Shown here: one piece after another, positions 1 through 10,292 of the stretch
Layout of the letters: each line of letters begins with the position of its first letter
Position numbering within the stretch: position 1 is the first letter of the stretch
Assembly (NCBI GenBank): GCA_030015575.1
Contig: JASDDO010000004.1
Location: 321,850,654 to 321,914,653 of the forward strand
DNA length: 64,000 bases
Reading direction: 5' to 3'
Source: Agapanthus africanus
Taxonomy: Eukaryota; Streptophyta; Magnoliopsida; Asparagales; Amaryllidaceae
Notes under the pieces: model-generated
The model's database searches: none
The model's input: the letters and a program-made list of their open reading frames with translations, nothing else
Told to the model about the DNA's origin: nothing
Position numbers and translations under genes: made by a program

Positions 1-700
1 TACCACTGATTTGGTGGCAAAGATGTACTCGTCCGGAGAAAGCAGCTCCTCGTAGTGTTCTCCCCTAATAGGTAAGCCAGAGATCTCTGCAAACACCTCT
101 AAAGATATTAAGACTTCTCGATCCGACAGAAGGAAGGTGTGGGTCGGAATATTCCATTGCTCCAGAAAAGCTTTGACCCACCATGCAGGAGACGTGGAAT
201 ATTGGAAGAGAGACGCATAAACGGCGGGGTACAACCCAAGCCTCAGCAGCAACGATCTCTTGGCCGACAAAATGTAGTGGGACCACTACAAATACCCAGC
301 TGGATGGCGAGGAGTTAGGCCTATCATATACGGCTGTCCCCAAGGGCACGACTCGCCCTGGCATATACGCCGCCCTATAGTATCCAAAGTCATCGGCGGC
401 TGTACGGGTATTGCGGCCATAGAGGGTTGAAGGCAACCCTCTGAGGTCCAGTTGACCTCCTCCACGGCATAATTCACCGGAGGTGCGTCAGCATAAGGGA
501 TCGCCGAAATGGGCTCCGAAGATGCTGCGCAAGAAAAGCTCCGCCGACCCCTGATAATTTGATTGTACCACATGCCCCATAAGTGATGATTCTTTTGCTC
601 CGGGTTGTGATCTTTGATCAGTGCAAAGAATTCCCTATCCACGGGCGTTTTAGGGAACCCGCTTTCCGAACGAACAAATGGGAAGAAAATGTCGAAAGAC
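1..700 (-). pseudogene. Plant-mobile-domain-like gene remnant (partial)
   Basis: Minus-strand coding remnant running off the left edge. In one frame (about positions 180 to 1) the translation has the look of a plant mobile domain (PMD, aminotransferase-like family): a WVKAFLEQW start, then THTFLLSDREVLISLE and an SGLPIRGEHYEEL stretch. PMD proteins occur both as host proteins and as passengers in MULE and Ty3/gypsy elements. Upstream the reading continues in other frames (positions 65-436 and 286-642), so at least two frameshifts or introns break it. A pyrimidine-rich tract ending CGCGCAG near 700 looks like a 3' splice site for the exon holding FFALIKDHNPEQ. The hairpin-rich DNA to the right lies upstream of this gene on the same strand. 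The family call rests on motif recall only. Confidence 0.45.
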
Positions 701-1455
701 GTAGTATCTGCGCGAAAAAGAACAAAAGTTAGCCGTCAATGCTACGGTTTAAGTTCTGGCACTTGGTACTTTAAATTTGTGCCACACTGCAATGCAGTGG
801 AAAGAGGCCAAGGGGGACCCACACAATCTAGATCGTAGCTCATCATTAATAAAAACATTCTCATCATTTGATGAGACAGTCATTAGATGAGGAAATCCTA
901 AAAGGATTCTCATTTAATGAGGGCCCCTTGGGCCAAGGAGTAAATCTCCCTTGAGAGCAGCGCTCTACAACGGATATGACATCTGTCATAATTAATGATG
1001 AAGGGAATAAAATTCCCCCCAAAAATTCTAAAGAGCAATGCTCTGCAAAGAAGATGGAATAATCCATCAAAAACCCCTAAAAGCAAAGCTTTACTGAGTT
1101 AAAAACTCTGAGATCTTTAAGATCTGCAAGATGAACTCTAAGAGTTCTTCTTTAGTGGGTTAAGAGACCCTAAGGAAGATCTCTTTAGATCTATGATTTC
1201 AAGAGAGCAAAGCTCTGTTAAGAAAACCCAAAAAATTTCTTTAGATCTATGATCTGAAAAGAGCAAGGCTCTGTTAATGGGTGAAACACTAGATTATGAA
1301 CTAATCCCTTCAAAGATTTAATTTTTACCTAAAATTTTCGACAGGGTTCTATCTCTAAAAAAGTTCTTAAGACAAAGAGTTATACTCTGAAAGAGAATTA
1401 ATTCTCAGAAAAACAGGAAAGAAGATGAACAGAGGTCATCTTAAGGGCCAAAGGT

Positions 1456-1467
1456 CCTATTTATAGG
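1456..1467 (-). promoter_or_regulatory. Possible TATA box, leftward
   Basis: CCTATAAATAGG when read on the minus strand, close to the TATA boxes of the Athila-type LTRs in this window. It points toward the PMD-like remnant about 750 bp away. The sequence is also a short palindrome, so it may simply be one of the hairpins. Confidence 0.3.
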
Positions 1468-1623
1468 CACTAAGAGCCGTTTCAACTTCTAAATTGATCC
1501 GATGGCGAAGATGCTGCCACCGCTGCACTCACGTGGAAGCTACATGAGCACAATGGTGGGGGGGCATTTGTTTCCCCCAATCAGAGCAAAACTCTATTCA
1601 AATTTTGAAATTTGAAATGAAGT

Positions 1624-1870
1624 AGCGCTTCATAAAAGCGCTCGTGCTAAATGCGCCAGCGCTAAGAGTCAAAGACTCTGATGCAGCGCTCACGTACAAA
1701 GCACGGGAGTGCTCGCGCTAGCAGCGCCCGCACTAAGAGCGCCGGCGCTAAGAGTCAAAGACTCTGATGCAGCGCTCAAGTGCAAAGCACGAGAGCGCTA
1801 GCAGCGCCCGCGCTAAGAGTCAAAGACTTTGATGCAGCGCTCACATGCAAAGCACGAAAGCGCTAGCGCT
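1624..1870. repeat. GC-rich imperfect tandem repeat
   Basis: Three imperfect copies of a 65-86 bp unit. Each copy has GCGCTAAGAGTC-AAA-GACTCT followed by a GATGCAGCGCTCA segment and an AAAGCACG segment. The AGAGTC hairpin starts at 1665, 1751 and 1816; the third copy has one change in the right arm (GACTTT). It is rich in AGCGCT and GCTAGC palindromes and much more GC-rich than the DNA around it. Confidence 0.75.
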
Positions 1871-2162
1871 AGAATTAAATGTTCCCCACCCTTGGATCAA
1901 AGGTCCAACAAAGATGACTAAAAATCATCAGATTACCTCTGAAAATTATAGCACCGTTAGATCAAAGATCCAATGGTGATTAAAAATCACCAAAATACAG
2001 AATAAATTCTGTATGGGAAAATATTTTCCCAATTTTGTTAAAAACAAGAAGATTGCCTTCTGTAAAACAGAAGCCCTTGGATCAAAGATCCAACGGTGGG
2101 AAACATCCCCAAATCAATCAGAGGAAAGATTTCCTTAACTGATTCAAAAAATCAGCCTCCCT

Positions 2163-2170
2163 TATATAAA
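2163..2170 (+). promoter_or_regulatory. Possible TATA box, rightward
   Basis: TATATAAA in a CTTATATAAAGG context, followed about 30 bp on by CTTGCACAGAGG. It has the look of a plant core promoter and could drive transcription of the hairpin tract to its right. No ORF follows. Sequence context only. Confidence 0.35.
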
Positions 2171-2589
2171 GGACCGAAAACTTCAAGTCTTGCACAGAGG
2201 AACCCCCCACAAATTTTGAGAAATTTCAAAGAGAAGAGAAAGCTCTCAGAAGAAGAATTTCTTCAAGATAAATAAAACAGAGAGATCAAAGCATCTTATC
2301 AAAAGAAGAAGAACCTAGTTCTTTTTCTAGATCATAGATCTATAAGACAGAGGTCTTTCACAAAAGAGATCATAGCATCTCATCATAAAAAGGGGGGAGA
2401 AGAATTCAATTCTCTTCAGATCACATATCCATAAAGACAAAGTCTTTCACAAAAAACATAAGAGATTGTAACATCTCCTATAAAATAAGAACTTTGTTCT
2501 TAGAGGTACGAGACAAAGTCTCTTATAGAATTTAATTCTCAGAGCGCAGAACTGATCAAAGCTGTCTAAAAAGAGCATTAATGCTCCAA

Positions 2590-2845
2590 TTAAAAAAGAA
2601 GCGCCTTAGCGCTCCAAGACTGGCGCACAGTGCCGCAGCGCTCCTAGCGCTCCAATTTAAAGAAGCGCCTCAGCGCTCCAAGTCTGGCGCTCAGCGCGCA
2701 GCGCCCAACGCTCCAAGCGCTATTTTAAAAGAAGCGCTCAGCGCTTCAAGGTTGGCACTCAGCGTCAAGCGCACCACGTGCTCCTCACGTGGGTGCTATT
2801 TTATAAAGAGCGCTCCGCACTCATTGACTGGCACTCAGCGCCAAG
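2590..2845. repeat. GC-rich G-box tandem repeat, left half
   Basis: Imperfect tandem units built from GAAGCGCCTCAGCGCTCCAAG-like and TGGCGCTCAGCGC-like segments. One unit carries CCACGTG-CTCCT-CACGTGG (2770s), two G-box (CACGTG) cores as an inverted pair. Long ORFs through it are repeat artefacts. The array is cut by element A at 2845/2846 and continues at 21876-21985 with the same units. Confidence 0.8.
2841..2845. repeat. Target-site duplication of element A, left
   Basis: ccaag, repeated at 21876-21880 directly after the other end of the element. Five bases is the usual length for Ty3/gypsy integration. Confidence 0.9.
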
Positions 2846-3797
2846 TGATTGAACGTTGTTTTGCTCTTATGCGTTTTGAAATCAAAGAATAGAATACTAC
2901 AATCAAGACGGTGTCGCTTGGTAGCTAACCGGTTGAGTATGGGTTGGTCCACAGGGAAAACGTGTATTTCCTATTTGTTCTAACGAGTCAATTCCTATTT
3001 GTGGTAGGTTTTGATTATCTATAAAAACTGAGGTTGAATTTGATTTGGACTAAAACCTTGATAGGGTTAGGATTAGGTTAGTTTGGAAAGTCGGTTCTTC
3101 TCACCGCTTTCTTTGCCCTAATTAAGAACTTTAAGTGTTAGGATAATAATTAATAAAGGGGATTAGCACGACTGGGAAGAAACGTAGTTTCTTCCCTTTA
3201 GTCCTTGTCCGTCCTTTCTTAACTCTTAGCCCTAAGCTCTATGGAAATCAACCACAACCGGTCTAACTAGGGAATCACCTCTATCTCGTGGGATAGGCTG
3301 CCGTAGTGAGCGGTGTGTGGTTGTTTTGCATAGAGTCCTTATTTTAAAATATTGAACTGGCAAAGAAAGGAGTGAGAGATTTTCATCTCTCAAACCTTTC
3401 CCTAACCTAACCCTAACAAGTGGGGAACTTCTCACTCATTAGGGAATTAACAAAGGAATTCATTTTTTTATTTTTCTCTTAATAACCTAATTAACGTGTG
3501 GAAAATAACTACGGCAGATAAAAATTGCAGAGAAATAAAATTTGCAGATAAGAAATTCAAGATAAGAAAGCTTACTTTATTGATACACTCTTTGACGATT
3601 ACAATGAATTGAAATTTTAATCTAGAAAAGTAAAAAGAGGCATGCTCCAAAAAGAGTTGTAGGCCTCCTATTTATAGATAAGAGAAACCCTAGGGCTTAC
3701 ATCTGATCCATATCTAAAATTACAAAACTACCCTAAGAAAACCGGGTCAATACACCGACTCCACTGACACGCACCGACACATGCGATGCGCGGCCGT
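2846..3797 (-). repeat. Element A, truncated outer LTR
   Basis: Matches the first ~950 bp (plus-strand order) of the 1,405-bp LTR at 20471-21875. On the element's strand it retains the U5 end, R and part of U3, and lacks the U3 start. It contains a TATA box (CTATAAATAG, minus, 3668-3677). The LTR match stops at about 3796, in the first arm of the CCGCGG hairpin module, and changes directly into gag sequence. Confidence 0.85.
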
Positions 3798-4436
3798 CGA
3801 AGGAAGCTGGGAAAATTGAATAATTTCGTTGCGAATTCTCGCGGTCTTGTGGTTTGGGTAAAACTTTTTTAGAAAAGCCTTAACAAACTCTTCCCAATTT
3901 TTTATGGAGTGTGATGCTGTGCTATATAACCATTTTTCAGCTAGGTCACATAAGGTGAATGGAATGACCCGTAACCTTATAGCATCATCTGAAAGTTGTG
4001 TGGTCTTCATCATTGCGCAAACATTCTGGAATTTGTTAATGAAGATGTAGGCATCTTCGGATTCCAGCCTGTGAAATTTGGGCAACATATTGATGAAGTA
4101 GGGTTTAATTTCAAAGTTATCCCTATTAGCCGGTGGAAGTGAAAGACAAGTGGGAAGTGCGGTACGGATGGGATGGAAAAGATCCTGGAGCGCGATTCGT
4201 TGGGGTGCTTCAACAGGAGGGTGTGGTGGGTTATTCGCACCCAGTTGAGGTGGAATCAGTCTCGTAGGTAAGGGGTTGTTAAGATTGAATCCCGACATCT
4301 CCTTAGAAGATGATGAATTTGAAGATGAAGGTAAAGAAGTGGAGTGAATTCCGACTTCGGAGTCGAAAGCGTCGTCAGTAGACACTAAAGAGACACGGGC
4401 TAAACGGGCACTAGTGTCCCTAGTCCAACTGGACAT
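3747..4436 (-). pseudogene. gag: Gag stub fused to U3 (copy 1)
   Basis: 229-residue ORF. The first ~215 residues are the N-terminal part of Athila-type Gag, starting MSSWTRDTSARL, with the retrotransposon gag core (HRLESEDAYIFINKFQ, LCDLAEKWLYS). They match the longer gag at 18198-19295. Gag sequence ends at QFSQLPS, and the last ~14 residues are read from U3 DNA in a gag-unrelated frame. CCHC knuckle, protease and all of pol are gone. The stub has no internal stop, but nothing shows that it is expressed. Confidence 0.85.
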
Positions 4437-5334
4437 ACACTAACGAGGTGTAGTGTAGTCAAAAAGTAAAAACAGAAGGTGGGGGTAAGAAAACGTCAAT
4501 GAGAGAAAGTGGGTGCAAGTAGGGTGCAATGGATTTCTAGCGACAAAATGGCAATTTTTTGTAAAAAAAACTTTGTTTTGTGTTTTTTTAAGGAGTTTTT
4601 GCAAAAGATTTTTTATAAGGAGCTTAGACACACTTTCAAGCAATCACAATATGCACAATCAAGCCTAGAGCTAGGGTTTCCTAAGTCAACTAGACTGCTC
4701 CTAACTGTTCCAAAAGGCAAGTTGTGAGATCCTCAAATCGCCTCTTCACCGCCAATTGTAGCCAGGTAAACGTAGTTTCTTTCCTTTAGTCCTTGTCCGT
4801 CCTTTCTTAACTCTTAGCCCTAAGCTCTATGGAAATCAACCACAACCGGTCTAACTAGGGAATCACCTCTATCTCGTGGGATAGGCTGCCGTAGTGAGCG
4901 GTGTGTGGTTGTTTTGCATAGAGTCCTTATTTTAAAATATTGAACTGGCAAAGAAAGGAGTGAGAGATTTTCATCTCTCAAACCTTTCCCTAACCTAACC
5001 CTAACAAGTGGGGAACTTCTCACTCATTAGGGAATTAACAAAGGAATTCATTTTTTTATTTTTCTCTTAATAACCTAATTAACGTGTGGAAAATAACTAC
5101 GGCAGATAAAAATTGCAGAGAAATAAAATTTGCAGATAAGAAATTCAAGATAAGAAAGCTTACTTTATTGATACACTCTTTGACGATTACAATGAATTGA
5201 AATTTTAATCTAGAAAAGTAAAAAGAGGCATGCTCCAAAAAGAGTTGTAGGCCTCCTATTTATAGATAAGAGAAACCCTAGGGCTTACATCTGATCCATA
5301 TCTAAAATTACAAAACTACCCTAAGAAAACCGGG

Positions 5335-6024
5335 TCAATACACCGACTCCACTGACACGCACCGACACATGCGATGCGCGGCCGTCGAAGGAAGCTGGGA
5401 AAATTGAATAATTTCGTTGCGAATTCTCGCGGTCTTGTGGTTTGGGTAAAACTTTTTTAGAAAAGCCTTAACAAACTCTTCCCAATTTTTTATGGAGTGT
5501 GATGCTGTGCTATATAACCATTTTTCAGCTAGGTCACATAAGGTGAATGGAATGACCCGTAACCTTATAGCATCATCTGAAAGTTGTGTGGTCTTCATCA
5601 TTGCGCAAACATTCTGGAATTTGTTAATGAAGATGTAGGCATCTTCGGATTCCAGCCTGTGAAATTTGGGCAACATATTGATGAAGTAGGGTTTAATTTC
5701 AAAGTTATCCCTATTAGCCGGTGGAAGTGAAAGACAAGTGGGAAGTGCGGTACGGATGGGATGGAAAAGATCCTGGAGCGCGATTCGTTGGGGTGCTTCA
5801 ACAGGAGGGTGTGGTGGGTTATTCGCACCCAGTTGAGGTGGAATCAGTCTCGTAGGTAAGGGGTTGTTAAGATTGAATCCCGACATCTCCTTAGAAGATG
5901 ATGAATTTGAAGATGAAGGTAAAGAAGTGGAGTGAATTCCGACTTCGGAGTCGAAAGCGTCGTCAGTAGACACTAAAGAGACACGGGCTAAACGGGCACT
6001 AGTGTCCCTAGTCCAACTGGACAT
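5335..6024 (-). pseudogene. gag: Gag stub fused to U3 (copy 2)
   Basis: Second, identical copy of the 229-residue Gag-U3 fusion, from the tandem duplication. This copy is the one continuous with an uninterrupted leader, PBS (7185-7201) and LTR (7204-8607), so it is the copy that LTR's promoter would reach first. The identical C-terminal tail shows that the fusion was made before the duplication. Confidence 0.85.
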
Positions 6025-7184
6025 ACACTAACGAGGTGTAGTGTAGTCAAAAAGTAAAAACAGAAGGTGGGGGTAAGAAAACGTCAATGAGAGAAAGTGG
6101 GTGCAAGTAGGGTGCAATGGATTTCTAGCGACAAAATGGCAATTTTTTGTAAAAAAAACTTTGTTTTGTGTTTTTTTAAGGAGTTTTTGCAAAAGATTTT
6201 TTATAAGGAGCTTAGACACACTTTCAAGCAATCACAATATGCACAATCAAGCCTAGAGCTAGGGTTTCCTAAGTCAACTAGACTGCTCCTAACTGTTCCA
6301 AAAGGCAAGTTGTGAGATCCTCAAATCGCCTCTTCACCGCCAATTGTAGCCAGGTAAACACAAGTAAAAAAAGGAGGGATCAGCTCATGAATCACCGTGA
6401 GACGGGCCTTTTAAAATTAGTTTTCCCATTTGTCTAGCCTAGGCACCACAAAGTCTGGTTTAGATAAACGACCGATGCCTACAACCTTTCCTTTGTCATA
6501 ATGAGCACGACGGTCCTTATTGGTTGAGTCTAATATATTTTAATTAACTCGAAGGTTGATGCAATGTTTTTTGTGATTTTTGGGGTCCTAGGAAGGGTAA
6601 TGAAATCCCCACCCAATCTGGATTGGTGTTATAGCCCCTTAAAAGTCCATTTTAAAAATGCAAAGCGGTAAACACACAAAAATCCAAAACACTTGCTAAA
6701 ATATTTTTTTCCTTTTATTTGCGGCGCAAAGAATCCTGCACAAAATCAAGTTATTGGAGAAGGGGGAGAAGTTTTGCGCAAAGAACCCTGCAGGAAAATT
6801 TTTCAGAGGAGATCATAGGACAGAAGAGAGAAAATGAATGCTTACAGAGAAGTTTTGGAAAGCTGACGTCAGCAAGGCGCGGCAGATCCGCGGTCAAAAG
6901 CAGGTAAGTGCGGCGGTTCCGCGGTCAAAAAATTGACTCAGGCCTCCAATCTTCTTCTGTTTCTCTGTTGTGGTTCTCCTCTGTATTTTCAGATCTGCTG
7001 TTTGCTGTTTTGTTCACTGGATTTTTCCAGATCTGAATTTGTTCGTCTTTCCAATCCTGCACAATTCCCACAAAAACCCTTCAAAAAATAACAAGATGAT
7101 AATTTTTTCTTATATTTTTCAGTTTTTATGATTTTTTAATTTTTAATTAACGCGAAATTACAAAAAGAAAATAACTGCCGTTAT
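6025..7184 (-). other. Element A, leader of the short part
   Basis: Untranslated leader between PBS and gag, colinear with 19296-20451. It carries a decayed copy of the CCGCGG hairpin module at 6877-6926. Short ORFs in it are not conserved between copies. Confidence 0.75.
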
Positions 7185-7201
7185 CCCCGGCAACGTCGCC
7201 A
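7185..7201 (-). other. Primer binding site, tRNA-Asp type
   Basis: Plus-strand text ccccggcaacgtcgcca equals the 3' end of plant tRNA-Asp(GTC) (CCCCGGCAACGGCGCCA) with one mismatch. On the element's strand this is the PBS, two bases after the LTR end. tRNA-Asp priming is typical of Athila and Tat relatives. Confidence 0.85.
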
Positions 7202-7203
7202 TT

Positions 7204-8607
7204 TGATCGGTGAGTGATTTTGCGCTTATGCGTTTTGAAATCAAAGAATAGAATACCGCAATCAAGACGGTGTCGCTTGGTAGCTAGTCGGTTGAGTATG
7301 GGTCGGTCCACAGGGAAAACGTATATTTTCTAATTGTTCTAACGAGTCAATTCCTATTTGTGGTAGGTTTTGATTTTCTATAAAAACTGAGGTTGAATTT
7401 GATTTGGATTAAAACCTTGCTAGGGTTAGGATTAGGTTAGTTTGGAAAGTCAATTCTTTTCACCGCTTTCTTTACCCTAATTAAGAACTTTAGGTGTTAG
7501 GGTAATAATTAACAAAGGGGATTACCACGACTGGGAAGAAACGTCGTTTCTTTCCTTTGGTCCTTATCCGTCCTTTCTTAACTCTTAGCCCTAACCTCTA
7601 TGGAAATCAACCACAACCGGTCTAAATAGGGAATCACCGCTATCTCGTGGGATAGGGTGCCGTAGTGAGCGGTGTGTGGTTGTTTTGCATAGAGCCCTTA
7701 TTTTAAAATATTGAACGGGCAAAGAAAGGAGTGAGAGATTTTTATCTCTCAAATCTTCCCCAAACCTAACCCTAGCAAGTGAGGAACTACTCACTCATTA
7801 GGGAATTAACAAAGGAATTCATTTTTTTTCTTTTAATAACCTAATTAACGTGCGGAAAATAACTGCGGCAGATAAAAATTGCAGAGAAATAAAATTTGCA
7901 GATAAGAAAACTTACTTTATTGATGCACTCTTTGACGATTACAATGAATTGAAATTTTAATCTAGAAAAGTAAAAAGAGGCATGCTCCAAAAGAGCTGTA
8001 GGCTTCCTATTTATAGATAGGAGAAACCCTAGGGTTTACATCTGATCCATATCTAAAATTACAAAACTACCCTAAGAAAACCGGGTCAATGCACCGACTC
8101 CACCGACACGCACCGACACGTACCGACACGTGCGATGCGCGGCCGCGGATCCGCGGCCATAAGCCTGGTTTGGCCGCGGTTCCGCGGCCGTTTGATGGGG
8201 TCTCTGTCTCAAATCTTCAGGGCTGCTTCATGTTGCATTTTACTTCTGGTTTCTTCACTTGGTTTCTCAGAATATCTTCTATTTTCTTCCAGATTTCCAC
8301 AGTGCAGAATGTTGTGGACTTTTACCGTTCGCTTCGTGTTAAAGTCAATCTTGTGCTGCCATCGTACGTTGTGCAATCGAACTGTTCATTGATCTTCATT
8401 TGTTCCTTAAACCGTAGGCGGCATCATAAAAATTCTTCTATTTGTTGATCGTGGTCTCACTTTTGTAGCGTTTTTCATCATTTTCACTGTATTGTTCCGA
8501 GAACCTGTAACCTGCAACTATTTAACAGACATGGATTAAAAGCACCTATTTATTTGCAATATGATTAAGAATGGGGAATATAATAATGCAAAATTCTGAT
8601 ATGAACA
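7204..8607 (-). repeat. Element A, middle LTR
   Basis: 1,404-bp LTR with TG...CA ends on both strands. Its left neighbour is a PBS and its right neighbour a PPT, so it is shared by two internal domains and has no TSD of its own. It contains a TATA box (minus, about 8007-8017) and, about 120 bp upstream of it on the element's strand, the CCGCGG hairpin module (8141-8189). Confidence 0.88.
8141..8189. repeat. CCGCGG paired-hairpin module (LTR A, middle)
   Basis: GGCCGCGGATCCGCGGCC (8141-8158), then GGCCGCGGTTCCGCGGCC (8172-8189): two perfect 8-bp-arm hairpins 13 bp apart, in U3 upstream of the TATA box. The same module recurs in other elements. Confidence 0.9.
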
Positions 8608-8626
8608 AATACCCCCAAACTTATCT
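8608..8626 (-). other. Polypurine tract
   Basis: GATAAGTTTGGGGGTATT on the element's strand, directly against the LTR start TGTTCATATC. It is the expected plus-strand primer site; the same tract abuts the 3' LTRs of elements B and C. Confidence 0.85.
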
Positions 8627-10001
8627 TTTGCTCGTCCCGATCAAAGCTAGTTTATTCTCGAAAAAGCATAATCTCACTTTCGCAGAGAAACGCGATTGCA
8701 CTGAACTCGTGCAACAAGCCGTTAAACCTCTAGGTGTCCCTAGTAGGAGGAATGTTGTCTCCTGAGGGTTTTCAGCGGATACTACCTACAAAATCCGATC
8801 AATTTGGCATGTTGATTTTCATTCTTCAATTCGGTGTTCTAGCAAGAAATTTTATTATCTTCAACTTAGAAATCATCAACCCATATTTTTCACGCTTCCT
8901 TATCATTTAACTTAAGATTGTATATATTCTATAAATTTACTTAGCTTGTAGCATCTTTTGAATTTTCCTTCTAAGGTTCCATCTCAACTTAGGAATTTTT
9001 ATCATTTGTACTAAAGATATAAGTCCTATTTTTCATTCCTATCTCTCATCCAAACCCCAATCATATACCCCTACGTGTGTGTATTTATCACCCCTACACT
9101 TGGAAATTCAATTCAACCTATTATACTCTTGTCTATCGTCCAAAGTACTTTTAGTTGGTGAATTTTTAGATGAAATTGCTCACATATCCTTCATGCGACC
9201 GTTAATACTTCTTGAGGTACTAACAACCGATTACAAAATGTGTTTGCACATTAAGGCGTAATTCCTCATCTTGTAATACCTAAGGCTTTAGCAGTGACTC
9301 CCAAACCAGTTGGTCTAAGGCACTAGGTGATAAAGCACCCTCGCTATATATTTTTTATTTTACGCAGCCTTAAGTAATTACAAAACCAGTGTTCATTTTT
9401 TTATATCTCTTTATTCACACTTATAATTTTATTTTCCTTCATACTAAGAATTTTAGACAAGAGCATTTCAAGGTATCCTCTATTATTCCAAGTTTCAAGG
9501 TTCGTGTTTATGCAAGTTGTTGGGTATATATTTTCAGAATTTAGACTTAAGCTTAGGAATTATTTTTCAGACTTACACTTCAATAAAAATTTCAATACTC
9601 TTCCCTTATTTTGACTTAGCCCAAGAACTGAACTCAAAATTTTCCTATTTCTAAGTAAACTACAAGGACATATATTTTCTACCGTTAAATTTTTAAAAAA
9701 GGTTATTTTTAGGGTTTTTAATTTACTAAGTTTTGGGATCTAGTTTTTCCTAGCTAGTTAACCGTCTTGTCAAACTTAAGTCAATTATGGCCAAAATTGA
9801 ATTTTTCAATTTTTAAAATTTTTCAATTTTTTATTTGATTTTTTTCTTTTATATTTTTTTTCATTTTTTTCAATTTTTATAATTTTTTATAAAAATACAA
9901 TGCAGAATTAAACATGCAAAAGAAAAAGAAAAAAATATGTAAAAAATAAAAATATGCAATGCAATGATAACTATTTACAACCACCTCCTCCCCCAAACAT
10001 A
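8627..10001 (-). other. Element A, 3' non-coding region
   Basis: AT-rich, no credible ORF. A block at about 8690-8800, containing a CTCCTGAGGGTTTTCAGCGG core, is shared with the matching regions of elements B and C. Further right it includes homopolymer-rich T tracts (9790-9900). Confidence 0.7.
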
Positions 10002-10287
10002 CTAAAAGCAGTGCCCTCGCCGCCCCCTTGAGCGTGAACGGGAACGCTCCTCCCTAGCTAGCAGGGATCTGACCCCCTGCTCTACTTCTATCAGACGCTG
10101 ATCATGTTGCCTCATCATCCCCCTCAAATCGTCAATCCCTCTAATGGCTCTTCCCATTAAACATGCATGTTCTAAGGGGGTGAACTCTTCCTCGCTCGCA
10201 GTCGAGCTAGAGCTGGGTGTTCTGGCGGGCACGTGTTCCGCCGGTTCTGTTCGTGACCAAACATCAGTCAAGCGGGTATAGGACGTA
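10002..10287 (-). pseudogene. Env-like ORF, distal part
   Basis: C-terminal part of the extra ORF that Athila-type elements carry between integrase and the 3' LTR. It encodes a Ser-rich stretch, a helical segment rich in R, E and Q (GIDDLRGMMRQHDQRLIEVEQ) and ends in an Arg/Ser-rich tail before the stop at 10002. It is cut at 10288 by the solo LTR. The frame on the other side (12420 leftward) runs into this one in frame once the insertion and one TSD copy are removed. Function in plants is unknown. Confidence 0.6.
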
Positions 10288-10292
10288 GATAC
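10288..10292. repeat. Target-site duplication of the solo LTR, left
   Basis: gatac, repeated at 12415-12419. Confidence 0.88.

Larger units (their letters stand above)
860..2586. repeat. Dense array of short perfect hairpins
   Basis: Non-coding, mostly AT-rich DNA in which perfect inverted repeats of 5-8 bp arms follow one another every few tens of bases. Many have the loop AAA on the plus strand. Examples: AATCCT-AAA-AGGATT (894-908), GGGAAT-AAA-ATTCCC (1003-1017), GAGTT-AAA-AACTC (1096-1108), AGAGC-AAA-GCTCT (1204-1216), AGAGTC-AAA-GACTCT (1665-1679, 1751-1765), GGTGATT-AAA-AATCACC (1975-1991), CTTCTGT-AAA-ACAGAAG (2057-2073), TTGGATC-AAA-GATCCAA (2077-2093), AAAGAC-AAA-GTCTTT (2433-2447), GAGAC-AAA-GTCTC (2510-2522). 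Others are loopless palindromes: 1393-1406, 2015-2030, 2573-2586. No protein-coding gene is seen. The locus resumes at 21876 beyond element A. It may be the LTR or 5' region of the PMD-carrying element. Confidence 0.85.
3180..6357. repeat. Tandem duplication, two 1,588-bp units
   Basis: About 3180-4769 is repeated as 4770-6357 with an offset of 1,588 bp. All translations of the two units are identical; I saw one substitution near the start (cttccc versus ctttcc). Each unit holds about 616 bp of LTR (TATA, R), the gag stub and part of the leader. The joint has an AAAC microhomology between the LTR and the leader. Near identity means a recent event or an assembly artefact. Confidence 0.85.

Noticed and set aside
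860-2586. Pararetrovirus (caulimovirid) leader as explanation for the hairpins
   Set aside because: No tRNA-Met primer site, movement protein, coat protein or pol sequence nearby; many separate small hairpins rather than one large leader fold.
2581-2892. 103-residue plus-strand ORF, Ala/Leu/Ser-rich
   Set aside because: Reads through a GC-rich tandem repeat and across the edge of element A; composition and repetition explain it.
7185-7201. tRNA-Asp gene fragment
   Set aside because: Only 17 nt match, next to an LTR: a primer binding site, not a tRNA gene.
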